A DNA stretch of 64,000 bases from Asterochloris sp. CNOR1 (taxonomy: Eukaryota > Chlorophyta > Trebouxiophyceae > Trebouxiales > Trebouxiaceae): NCBI GenBank assembly GCA_963969365.1, contig OZ017756.1, forward strand, positions 1,922,001-1,986,000. The letters are read 5' to 3'. The notes under the pieces were generated by a model. The model did not search any database. It was not told where the DNA came from and was given only the letters and a program-made list of their open reading frames with translations. Each line of letters starts with the position of its first letter. Positions within the stretch are counted from its first letter, which is position 1. This document shows positions 24,026 to 42,512 of the stretch, in pieces. Position numbers and translations under genes: made by a program.

Positions 24026-27000
24026 TCATGTTTGCTGGACCAGGTCACCCTGCTTCCAGCTTGAAAAAGGGGAGAAAGGTTGCAGCAACTGCTGCCAAGC
24101 TGCAGCATATGGCCTGAGTATTCGCTGTTGTTCAGAACCAGCTCTTCCATGTCCGTAGACCCACATCTTGGCCTCACTGCACATGCTGGGTTCCACTGTC
24201 AGTCTGTCTGCTGCTGAGGGAAAGCTGCCATCTTGGCCAGACTCAGAGGTGCTGGGACCACATAGCACTGCCAGCTCTTTATACCGTTCAAGCATGGCGT
24301 TCCTGCTCAGGGAGGGGCGATGCGTGCCTGCCTGGTCCCCGTGTGCCTGAAGACAATACACAGCAAGCAGACTTGCTCAGGAGAGCTGGCACAATACCAT
24401 AAGGGACACCGATGGGCACCCCTCCAAAAGGGCCATGTTGCTCTAGTCAGCTGCATGCCAATTTCATTGCAGGAGACTGTGGCATGACTGGTGCAGGGGA
24501 GCAGCCAAAGCTTACCCGCTTTGCTGACCCTGCCTTCCTGCCGCTGCCGCCCAGTGTAACCTCATGAAAACCCTTGCTGTGGCGGACCTGGCCCTGCGTG
24601 GGCCACGCTGTGCTGGCAGGAGCACTCCAGCCAATCGCAAAGCCTATGGGCAGACACCCCAGCTTGCTGAGCAGCCGCAGCAGTCTGTCAGTCGAAGGAG
24701 AGGGTTGGTGCTTCATGGGCAATGGGACACATTTTCTGCCCTTGTGACACCTCCTGAGAGCTGCCTAGCATCTGAAAACGAGAATGAGACGGGTGCAGAG
24801 GCACAGTGCATACCCCAGTCGCAACCATGCAGGCAGACCTGGCCCTGCAGGCCTACCTGAGCGCACCGGCCTCTCCTGTGTTGGCGCCAGAGCCATGCCT
24901 GCCAGTGCGACAGGCATGTCCAGCAGATGCACTGCTGGAACAGCATGCCTGAAGGGTGGGGCCAGGCAGCTGTCGACCCCCTGTACTCGCCCTGCAGGCA
25001 GTGCAGGAGGCCACTTGCTGCTGGGCAGCAGCTGTCGATCCTGCTGCTGCTGCAGCTGAGCCACTCAGACAATGCCACTGGTTGGGCGCACCGCCCCTGC
25101 ATGCAGAGCTCTGGCGCCTTTGCTGCTGCAGGGCGCCCCACAGCAGCCTGGAGGGTCCTGCCGGCGATGCCTCTTGCCGAGGAGCGCCCACTTTGAGACG
25201 GCCGATCATGTAGGCCTCAGCTGCTGGGGCTGCCAGCCTGCACCCTGCACTGACCTGACACAGCTCGCAGCAGCGCCTCATGAGCCGCCTGCAGCATGAC
25301 GCTTTCCTGCTGAGCTGCGGTCCCCTGCCGCTGGGGGAGTGCTGGAGGTGCAGCCGGGGAAGACCGTCGCTGGCCGACTGACGCCTCTTGACCTGAGCTG
25401 TGATGCAGCTGAGCCAGGATCTGGGCACCGGTGGATGCACCCACAGGAAGGGCGCAGGTGAGGCTACTGATCTGCAGCGGCTCTGCCAGGAACTCTGACA
25501 GCAGGGCACCCTGCAGACAGCAGCTGTGCTGTGATTGTGTGGGGTGTACATGCAGACGATGCTGCACAGGCATCGGTGTGGAGTTGCACTGAGCTCGATT
25601 TGCCTGTACTTGGAAGCTGAAAGTACCTGAAGGCAGCTGCCTCCTATCTTGCAGCCACTGCTCTGTTATGTCTCATAGGCCCAGATTTCAGTGTGCCCCA
25701 GCAAAATCCCATGCACCAACAGCTCACTCAAGGGCTCCCTGTCGGCTCAGCAGCAGAACAGCAGGCACACCCCACCTGCATGCCCAGACAGGCCCAGAGC
25801 GCAAGCAGCGCCGCCCTGCAGTGTCCAGTTGCCTGCAGGGCTGGTTGTGTCCCCCATTTGTATGGGGCCATGCAGCCAAGCAGCTGTGAGGTACTGAGCA
25901 GGGCCCACCAGCACGCCCAGGCAGGTCCGCAGTGCAAACAACGGCACCCTGCTGCGTCGATGGCCGGCAGGGGTGCTTGCAATCTGCTGGGGGCGTGCAG
26001 CCAGGAAGCTGTTTGTCGCTGAGCAGGGCCCACCTGCACGCCCAGGCAGGCCCAGCGCGCCAGCTTGTCGCTGCAGCTCATGGAGAGGGTGGGGTCCCCT
26101 CGGCCGGGCTTGCGGCGCATGCTGCCCACAGGACGCTCGCGGCCACAGGCTCCAGCACACGCCCCCTCTGCCGGCTGCCACAGCGGCTGGGCAGCAGCGT
26201 CTGCAGCCAGCAGTGGCGAGCGCTCAGACTTGCTGACTTTAGAGTGGAAGGCAACCGCCGGAAAGGAGGCATGACGCACAGGCAGAGGAGCGCCGCTCGG
26301 GCCCTCTGCCGCCCGCCATGGCGGCTTGGCAGCAGCCAGTAGTGCCAGGTGCTCAGACTTGATGTTGGAAAAGAAGGCAGCGGGGGGACAGGAGGCAAGA
26401 ACTGCAGGCAGAAGAGTATTGCTGGGCCCTCTGCCAGCTGTCACAGCGGCGTGGCAGCAGTGTCTGCAGCCAGTCAAGCCAAGCATCAACCCTGCTGGCG
26501 GAGGGGCTGTCTGGGAGAAGGGCATGCTGCCTGCAGCAACTCCTGGGGAGATGGCCTTCCAGACATTGTGCTGCCGCATCAGGCGTTGAGGCAAGGGTTG
26601 CCTCAACGCCTGAGCAGTGCAGGAACCAAAGTGCAGTGCAGGAAGTGCGGCCTGTCAATGCGGCCTCCCTGGCGGCACGCCCAGCCAGGACAGGAGTGAG
26701 GCAGCGACGGCATGCTGCCCTGTCTGCGGCAGCCGATGTCGTGCCAGCTGCCTCTGGAGGCGAAGTTGCTTGCCGGTGCTCCCCCCAAGACAGGCTGACA
26801 GAGCCGCGCACCTGACTGGGCACTGCCCGCATTGCTCTGGGAGGTGGGCTTGCCTGCTGACAGTGGTGGCATCAGAATGCAGGCGTCTCCACAGGGCAGC
26901 TGGCTCACAGCAAGGTGCAGCTGGGTGCCCTGGCACAGCCCCCACCTCCCGTCAGGCAGCTGCTCCAAGACCCTGGAGACAGATTCCTGCGCAGTGGCGA

Positions 27001-27932
27001 CTGCTGGCTGTGGCAAGCTGCAGTCAGGGGCGGGCCGGCGGCGTCAAAACAGGAGCAGGTTGGTGTTGGACCAGAACCTGGTGCATGCAGGCAATCAGAT
27101 GCTTGTGCTTGCCAGCACTCAACAGCACTGCTTGCCCAGGAGACATGCATGCGGGCTGCTACTGCAGAGGCCAGAGCACACAGTTTGCAAGGGAGCAGAA
27201 CTTGCCTGGCAGCATGAGCAGGAGCCGACAGCGGGGGGACCCGCCCTGGCGGCTCGAGCTGTGGAGTTCTGCAGGAGCGGAGGCAGAGCAGCAGCTCTGC
27301 GTGCAGCCAGTGCTGCAGAGCACGCTTGGCAATGACCTCAGCATGTGAGTCCTGTATGAGGTTGCCCTGCAGCCAGTGTGCGATATGTAGGGCTTCAATA
27401 GGTTCAGGCTCCTGCACAGAGCTGGCGGGGGCTTGTGCCCATTTGCAGAGAGCCGGGACAGGCAAGGCCAGACCGCTGTAAGCAGAGCTTTGTTGTCACA
27501 TGGCTTGAGGCAGCTGAGTCAGGTGGAGCAAGATGGGGGTTGGATGCCCTGTTGGCAGCACCGGGCACCATCTCACAGATGCCATTCAGGGACAGTTGAG
27601 CAGTGCGTCAGTGGGTCACTGCAGCATTGCTGCTGCTTCTGAGAGCAGTCCAGAGCGCTGCACCTTGTTTGCCTGCTGCTGCGCAGCACCCAGGCACTTC
27701 GTCCCAGTGCCCAGTGAGATGACCTGGGGGTTGCTCCATGCCGGTGCCGTCAGGGCAAAGCCTGCTTGAATGCAGTCTCCAGGTGACTTGTTCATTCACA
27801 GCATTGCATGTGTGGTGCTGCAGCTGTGCATCAGCTACCTGCCAGCACTGTGTGCTCCTTGCCCTGGGGCTTCCCTGTGGCAGGCAAAGTCTTGAAAAGG
27901 TTCAGTACTACATTGAAAATCTCTGTTCCCAT
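24026..27932 (-). CDS. ADAT1: ADAT1/TAD1: tRNA-specific adenosine deaminase (A37 of tRNA-Ala)
   Basis: It deaminates A37 to inosine in eukaryotic tRNA-Ala, using one zinc. The ATG at 27932 begins [20 protein letters not shown] then [11 protein letters not shown], the usual N-terminus. Next are [17 protein letters not shown] (about 27670-27720), then [13 protein letters not shown] (27340-27370) with the zinc His and catalytic Glu. [13 protein letters not shown] (about 26880-26905) has the first zinc Cys, and [20 protein letters not shown] (about 26050-26110) has the second. [17 protein letters not shown] (about 25455-25510), [13 protein letters not shown] and [12 protein letters not shown] (24545-24665), and a C-terminal [20 protein letters not shown] precede TGA at 24026. 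All catalytic residues are present. The stretch from about 25740 to 26500 is crowded with tandem duplications, which makes internal exon borders uncertain. A TTACA at 23810 (TGTAA on the coding strand) could be its poly(A) signal. Confidence 0.88.
25768..26070 (-). repeat. Three diverged tandem copies around an ADAT1 splice donor
   Basis: The motif CCCACCTGCAYGCCCAGRCA followed by GGYCC occurs at 25768, 25906 and 26029, with spacing of 138 and 123 bp. On the coding strand the copy at 26029 encodes the exon end WACLGVQ followed by a GTGGGC donor. The other two copies lie in the adjoining intron and repeat that exon end and donor in decayed form. Confidence 0.85.
26160..26490 (-). repeat. Second tandem array in ADAT1, about 130-bp unit, three copies
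   Basis: CAGCGGCTGGGCAGCAGCGT (26178), GGCGGCTTGGCAGCAGCCAG (26320) and CAGCGGCGTGGCAGCAGTGT (26448) head three related segments that also share GCTCAGACTT and GGGCCCTCTGCC blocks. They lie just upstream of the SCSDK exon in coding orientation. They keep a long open minus-strand frame, but the encoded Ala/Ser/Pro-rich sequence has no ADAT1 counterpart. Confidence 0.75.
26579..26613. repeat. Perfect 16-bp inverted repeat with 3-nt loop
   Basis: TCAGGCGTTGAGGCAA (26579-26594), loop GGG, then its exact reverse complement TTGCCTCAACGCCTGA (26598-26613). A compact, stable hairpin within the ADAT1 gene, probably intronic. Confidence 0.92.
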
Positions 27933-28064
27933 CTGATCATTCCTCCATGCTTGGAAACCTGGAGGAGCCTATCTGACAACCGAGCTTTCGTGCTGGCTGC
28001 CCATAGTTGCAGGCTGCTCGTCCAAGGTCCTGGTAATATCAAACTGTAATACTCAGCAAAAGCA
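27933..28064. promoter_or_regulatory. 132-bp head-to-head gap, probable bidirectional promoter
   Basis: It separates the ADAT1 start codon (leftward) from the small rightward gene. No obvious motif is seen. Confidence 0.4.
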
Positions 28065-28574
28065 ATGGCTGAGCAAGTGAACAAGCAGGTATTACGTCTG
28101 TCCAGGAGGAGGAGCACCTGTGCAGCGCAGTGCACACTGCTAATGGCTGATCTGTTTCTGATCTCACATGCAGATTGGCGCAGATGACCCCAGTGCCCCT
28201 GTGAAGCAGCAGGCATCTCGCCAGGTGACAGCAGTACGTTTTCATGCGGTATATGCATGCATGGGCACCCTTGTCTTCATATGTCAGCTTGCATGGCTAG
28301 TGATATGGGCTTGGAGTTGCATGCAATCAGGACACAGATGCTGCACACTCTGAGACAGGTCACACAAAGGGTTGCAGAACACATGAACCAAGGCCTCCAC
28401 GCCATGCCTCCACCTCACCAGAGTGCTGCACTGCAGGAGAATCTCACTGCAGCAAACGCAGCTGCACAGGCTGTTGGCAATGATGATGGAGGCCAGACCC
28501 CACTGACTGGCGGCAGCGATAATGCTGTCAAGGTGCCACTTTCACCATTTGGGCTTGCGTCTGACATGCCCTGA
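28065..28574 (+). CDS. Small unknown protein, three exons
   Basis: I do not recognise this protein. Three exons join in phase 0 with good borders: 28065-28088 (MAEQVNKQ, donor GTATTA), 28174-28224 (IGADDPSAPVKQQASRQ, donor GTGACA) and from 28359 (VTQRVAEHMNQGLHAMPPPH onward) to TGA at 28574. The product is about 97 residues, hydrophilic, Ala/Gln-rich, with no signal peptide or membrane segment. The middle could form a short amphipathic helix. An alternative model uses a GTGCCA donor after DNAVK and an acceptor before GGSVQQEKPTAPKTNQKGGF, ending at TGA 28735; that C-terminus looks equally protein-like. The gene is divergent from ADAT1 and convergent with CFIm25. Being reconstructed from splice logic alone, it is a candidate. 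Confidence 0.5.
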
Positions 28575-29090
28575 TAGGGAGAGTCTTTCTGGCAATCTCA
28601 ACGCATTCAATGTGTGTCCACCAGGCTGCAATGTTGTTCTGCACTTCTGAGTCCCTCTTCGTAATGGTGCAGGGAGGCTCAGTCCAGCAGGAGAAGCCCA
28701 CCGCGCCCAAAACGAATCAGAAAGGTGGCTTCTGAGGGCTTACAATGCACTGCGCCATACGCAGAATCACAAAATGTTCAAGGGAGGATCCATTTCAGCA
28801 AGCTGCACTTATACTCAGCGCTGACCTGTATGCTTGAAGCAGCTGCTGCTCATGAGGCATTCAGCAAGCCGCGCTGCAAGCGTCCACCAGGCAGACTTCA
28901 TTTGATGGTTCATGAGCTGGGCAGGTGCAGACCCATCTCCCTCTCAGCATGCCCGCCTTCTGGCACTGCCAGTCCTGATGGGCTGCCTGCCTGGCGCCTG
29001 GGAATTGCATGTGTCAGAGGGGTGCATGGCAGTCTGCATGCACGTCTGTCACGCCTCCAACTCAGCCTTCACAGTGGGCCTTATATGCCT
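28575..29090. other. Convergent intergenic or 3' UTR region
   Basis: Between the small gene and CFIm25. It contains the possible alternative last exon of the small gene (28671-28735) and a TTACA at 28739 (TGTAA on the minus strand) that could be the CFIm25 poly(A) signal. The rest shows no gene that I can support. Confidence 0.5.
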
Positions 29091-30970
<1,880 letters not shown>

Positions 30971-31144
30971 GCTCGTTTTTTTCAAGCTCAGATCTGTGCC
31001 TGCCAAGCTCTTCCTCAACAAGGTGAGAGCTCGCGGAATTTGAGCAGCGTCTTATAGATGCGTCTAGGGTGTTGACTCTTCTTCTTTCCAATTGCTTGCC
31101 TTGAACTGGGTGTTGCTAGTAGCCTCAGCGGCTCTAGCGAGTCC
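30971..31144. promoter_or_regulatory. 174-bp head-to-head gap, probable bidirectional promoter
   Basis: It lies between the start codons of CFIm25 (leftward) and the proposed CDKL kinase start (rightward). T-rich patches (CGTTTTTTTCAAG at 30974, CTTCTTCTTTCC near 31078) are the only notable feature. Confidence 0.4.
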
Positions 31145-37978
<6,834 letters not shown>

Positions 37979-38228
37979 GATGCACACCTAGTTGCACGGG
38001 ATCCCGCCCATCTGTTGCGCATGCTTCTAGCTGCCTTGTACAATGTTGCCATGACTCTGGCTGCCCCCCTGACCTCACACGTTGCCCGTCAATCCGCCCA
38101 GCACTTATACAGCAGCATCAGGGCACCATTATTGGAACTCCAGCAAGTGGAGGGAAATGTTGAATTTGTCAGGCAGGTGCCAGACCTATCTGACACGGAA
38201 ACACAGTCCAGCTGAGGGGTTTAACAGC

Positions 38229-39143
38229 ATGAAGCGCCAGAGGAGCGACAAGGGCGGAATCAGGTGGGATGAGTCCAACTTGGCAGAGAATGAACAGATC
38301 AAGGCTGAACTGGCTCCTCGCAAGATTGACGAGCCCAAAACACCTTATCATGGACGCATAGACCTTGCTGAGGAAGGTGGGGAAGCCTGCATACCGCAGA
38401 AGGTGGCAAGATGCCATGCTGGACTCCTTGTATTGCTGCAAATTCAGGCGGGGACGCCATGACCCAGATGAGGCTTGAGGATGTCTCTGCCGCTCTGGAG
38501 GTGAGTCAGCGCCCTTCCAGACATGATGCACTGCCACAGCTTGTCGCCGCGCCGCAAGCAATTCGCAATTCACAGGACTAGCTCGCCAGCATTTGAGGTT
38601 GTTGCAAACTGCCGCTTCATAACTGCAGTTACAGACTGGCAGGGAGACAACATCCACACAATCAGAGTGAGCAGGCTCTGGGAGGATCTGGCTGCTGGCT
38701 GGAATTGGGGCGTATTGGCCGGCACACAGCTCTCCTAGCTAGTAAAGGTCTCAGCTGAAAGCTGAAGAGCATTCATGCCTGCGTATGCCAAGCAGAGCCC
38801 TGCCCTGCTATGTCTGGCAAATGTCTGTCTTGGTCTGCCGTCTAGACAACGGGGTTCAAGCCACTCACGCTGCGGGCTCATTGCTGCTTGTCTTGGTGTC
38901 CCCTTGGTGATGATTGTTGTTTCTCACAGGCTCCAATACTCCACCCACCCATGCTACAGGCATGGCTCTGATGATTTGGAAGCTGAAAGAAGGGCGAGAG
39001 CCAGCACAGACTCATGGAATGACGCCCACAGCTTCGAGGAGGCACTGCGCAGCAGCTCTGATGGGGGCAGCGATGACAAGAGGCAGAAGTTTGAAAGCCA
39101 TCGCAAGGACCACTACAAGATGGGGAACGCCCTGAAACAGTGA
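38229..39143 (+). CDS. Protein phosphatase inhibitor 2 (I-2/IPP-2 family)
   Basis: A small regulator of type 1 protein phosphatase (PP1). The ATG at 38229 gives MKRQRSDKGGIRWDESNLAE then NEQIKAELAPRKIDEPKTPY, containing the conserved RWDE-type and KIDEPKTPYH motifs; the Thr of the latter is the GSK3-type regulatory site of the family. The first exon ends in IDLAEEG at a GTGGGG donor (about 38375) and joins GDAMTQMRLEDVSAALE (about 38450-38500) in phase. The C-terminal exon (from about 38930) reads SDDLEAERRARASTDSWNDA, an acidic patch, then FESHRKDHYKMGNALKQ. This is the KxHY PP1-binding helix; TGA is at 39143. The link between the second and last exon is out of phase in the simplest model, so a small extra exon may exist. 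It follows the CDKL gene on the same strand after about 250 bp. Confidence 0.85.
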
Positions 39144-39535
39144 GCCTGGCTTGTGGGCCTCTTTATCAGTTAGATGCGCTTGCTCCAGCACAATCATGCA
39201 TGAATCGTGCCTACTGCCTGTGTCAGGGTGTGCTAGCTAAGTCCTGGCAACAACAGCATCAGATGCCATCCACATTGCCCTTGTGAGCTTGCCAGAAGAA
39301 GTACTAGTGGCCTCCCCACTGTGTGAGCCTCATCGTGAATGTGACCCACCCTGTTCACCGACCCAAGTTCCCTTGCTACATGCAGGGGCAAGCAATTGGC
39401 ATCTGACACCCTTGATGTTGCAGCAGAGCAAGAGAAGGCGGTTGAAGGGCGAACAGCAGCCGCCATAACACTATGAATGAGCCTCAAGAAACAGACAGCA
39501 TGCATTTAGGCAAGATGCTGACCACGTCCATGTGC
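39144..39535. other. Convergent intergenic region
   Basis: Between the inhibitor-2 gene and the hydratase gene, presumably two 3' UTRs back to back. I see no gene, repeat or RNA structure that I can support. Confidence 0.5.
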
Positions 39536-42180
39536 TCAGGTGCCGTCAAAAACTGGCTTGCGCTTTTCTGCAAACGACTTGAGGCCCTCTATGCGGTCCT
39601 GTGTTGTCAGGACCTGCACATATGAACAGTATGAACTTCTTGGAAATACACTGGGCTGACGGACGCACCTCTAAGTGCTTAAGCAAGCCCACTGAAAGCT
39701 TCCCAGCACAGGTGCAGAGATAAAGTGAGCCACACTGCAGGAACTTAGGCACCAGAGCAGAGATGTCGAGGGCTATGCTGGCCCAGCTCAGCTTGAGTAC
39801 TGAGGGATGACTGCATCACAAAAAAATGCATTCACCTGTGCATAGTAGGACTCTTCGAGCTGCAGGCCGGTGTTGGTGTCCACCCCCAGACCATGGTTTA
39901 TGGCAGCTTTGGCCATGCGCAGTGCGATGGGGCCGCCCTGGGCAATGTCCTTTGCTAGAGCCAACCCTTCCTGCTCTGCCGTGGTGCCTGGCTGAGCAAG
40001 CCTATCCACCAGGCCTGCAGCCAAGAGGACACCGTCTCTGGCCATTCTTCACCCGGATGATGCGTTGGGAGATGGCTGCATTGGCTGAGGCCAGCACTAT
40101 GAAGGGCAGGTTGCACCTCTGAGACAATAGAGCAGGTCTCACCCACAGCATGTCGGGGTGCACTGCAGCTGCTCAGCAGGCTTGGGTGCCAGCAGTGGTC
40201 TGTGTTTCAGCCCCGTGGCGACCTCCCAATGTGCAACGGACCTTACCTATGTCGTAAGCTCTCCGTGCGTCCAGGCGGGACCCTGTGAAGATGAGCTCCT
40301 TGGCCTTGGTGCGGCCAACCACTCGGGGTAGGCGCTGAGTGCCGCCTGCACCTGGAATGATGCCCAGGCGTGTTTCTGGAAACGCAAAGATGGCGTTGTC
40401 ACCTGCACCGCACGGGGGTGCTTAGGGGCTGTAAGTGTAGACGGCAAGATTTGACATGTTTCAGAGCTGTTATTGCAAGGTGTTGTGGTTCAACTGCTGA
40501 AGGTGCTTGACTGCCTCTGGCCTGCATGAGGGGTCGCAGATCATAGACTGCAGGACAGGGTGGTGCACGTTGCACCAGGACGAGCAGGGCAAAATTCAAT
40601 GCGCAACATTGTTTTGTGAGACGCGGAGGCCCAGTTGCATCCTCTGGAGGAGGTCACCATGGAGAGCCACTGTGCTGCTGAAGCTCCACTGAATTTGACA
40701 TGCAGCAAGCCTGCCGGAAGGCAGGCAACACACCACAACCTCCAGCAGCGCAATCAGCACTGCCTCCTGCAAAGATCCCATTATCGCAGAACGTGTGCAG
40801 GTGCAGCCGGGCCTCCTTTGACAGCAGGCTCCTCAAAACAACTGCAGGAGGAGCAGAAGCGCACTTTATCTTGATGCTGGCGCCCACCTGCCACCCTCAA
40901 GTCGCAGGCCAGGGCCAGCTCTGCCCCGCCCCCCAGCGCAACCCCATCCACAATTGCCACACTGGGCATGGGCAGTGCCTGCACCAGCAGTCAGCAGGGC
41001 GTCATTCTCTGCTTGAGCAGGTCAAGGCATCGCCTGCAGTCAATACTCTCCAGGTGCTCAGCTGATGTGTCGACTCTGCAAGCAATTGCGCAGCCACATG
41101 CAGTACGATTGCAGCAGCTGGAGGCACTCGCCGGCCCTGTGCAGACAACGCATCTGCCCAACAGGGCAGACCCAGGCAGGGGTTGTCTGCAGCACTTTAG
41201 TGTTGAGCACACTCAAGGAGGCTCTCAGCGATGTGTTAGACTCTGCATCTGCCTGAAAGCCACGCAGACAACCACAGCAGGGTGCATCAAGCTCTGCAGT
41301 GTATCCGCTACAGCTGATATTCAAGTGCACTGCAGTGCCATGACAGGATCTGCAGCCGCTGGAGGTTGCTGTGGCCCTTCTGCCAATCAACAAGACCCTC
41401 AGCTATGGCTGCAGCTAATTCAGGTGCACTTGGTATGGGCCTGCAAACATTGCCACAAATACGCAAGCTGCTCCAGCTCATGCAGGCACTAAGCAGGGGA
41501 CACATGCACAACTGACAATGGTGGCTGCAGCTTGCCTCCAGCGCGCTGAATGTGGCCCGCAGCGCCGACACAAACTCAGAGGCCTCCTGCTGTGTCATTG
41601 ACGCTCTTTCCTGCGCCGCGCAGGATCTGTCGAGGCACAGCTGCTGTGATGGCCAGTTCAGGTGTCATGCAAGCAGGAGCATGCCGATGTGTAAAGCAGA
41701 GGTCCCACTTGCTCGATGGGCACATGGCCAGCTCCCAGGCAGATGTTGACGGGCAGTGCAGGGGTGGGCATGTGCTCCAAGCTCATGCACACTGGCAGCA
41801 TCCTCACTTTGAGGTCTGCCCCTGCACAAAATGAGCCAGCCACACCGCTCTTGACCACCAGGCACCTTGTGGAGCGCTCCCTGCAGCGTTTGCAGTCACG
41901 AAAGTGTATGCGGACACTGTGAGTGCAGCATGAGGCTGCAGCGCCGACAAGCCGCACAGAATGCAGTGCAGCAACTGCCTGATATGGCCTCATCCCTGCT
42001 CGGGATGCCCCACCTGCTGAGCATTGCCACGGCGTCGCGCAGCTCTGACAAAAGCTGGCGTCCAATTGCATTCTTGGCAGTGGCTCTTGTGAGAGACAGG
42101 CTGAAAATGTGCTCGTGCTCCCCATCAAGGGAGTCCAGCTGCACATGCAGCCCACTGTTGCCTGCAGCCCAAGAGCACAT
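39536..42180 (-). CDS. AUH: Enoyl-CoA hydratase, AUH type (3-methylglutaconyl-CoA hydratase)
   Basis: A crotonase-fold hydratase, most like AUH, which turns 3-methylglutaconyl-CoA into HMG-CoA in mitochondrial leucine breakdown. Coding-order exons: [20 protein letters not shown] with [20 protein letters not shown] (42010-42175); [14 protein letters not shown] (41800-41870), the oxyanion-hole motif; [19 protein letters not shown] (41535-41598); [20 protein letters not shown] with LALACDLR (40885-40984), bearing the first catalytic Glu; [20 protein letters not shown] with [20 protein letters not shown] (40250-40385), bearing the second; [20 protein letters not shown] with [19 protein letters not shown] (39835-40010); and [18 protein letters not shown] to TGA at 39536. 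The true start is unresolved: 42180 is the first in-frame ATG, but it may lie inside an intron, and a targeting peptide probably starts further upstream (42181-42514). Divergent from the gene of the preceding pathway step. Confidence 0.87.
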
Positions 42181-42512
42181 TATCAGTGGCCTGTCTGCAG
42201 CAGAGGCACATCCCCAGTGCCAAGCTGGAATGCCTCATGCCGCACCTGATGATCCAGCAAGGCCCCTGCATAGTTGAATGGCATGCTGCCTGCATGCCTG
42301 GAGCCGGAGGCACAGCATTTGAGTGGCCTGCTGCTAAGCACCGAGTTCGGAGTTGGGCTGCTTTCCTTCTGCCGCAGAGCGCCAAAGTCTTGACATTTTT
42401 TGCGATAGGGATTGCTGTCTTTGCTGAGACATGCCTGCAAGAGGGCTGAAGGCGAACCCCTGGCCGAGGCTGACTGTTCCGATTACATTGCACTCCTGAG
42501 ATCTGTGGCAGC
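42181..42512. promoter_or_regulatory. AUH/MCC-alpha divergent region, holding the unresolved AUH 5' exon
   Basis: It contains minus-strand open reading that could encode a basic, Ser-rich targeting peptide (RLQPSCRHVSAKTAIPIA), plus whatever promoter serves both genes. The minus-strand ATG at 42514 overlaps the plus-strand ATG of MCC-alpha at 42513, so it cannot easily be the AUH start if transcripts are separate. Confidence 0.4.

Noticed and set aside
24853-25551. 232-codon minus-strand open frame
   Set aside because: The matching ADAT1 segment ([11 protein letters not shown]) is in a different frame, and this frame has no family-like motif. It is a read-through of CAG/CTG-rich intron and exon sequence.
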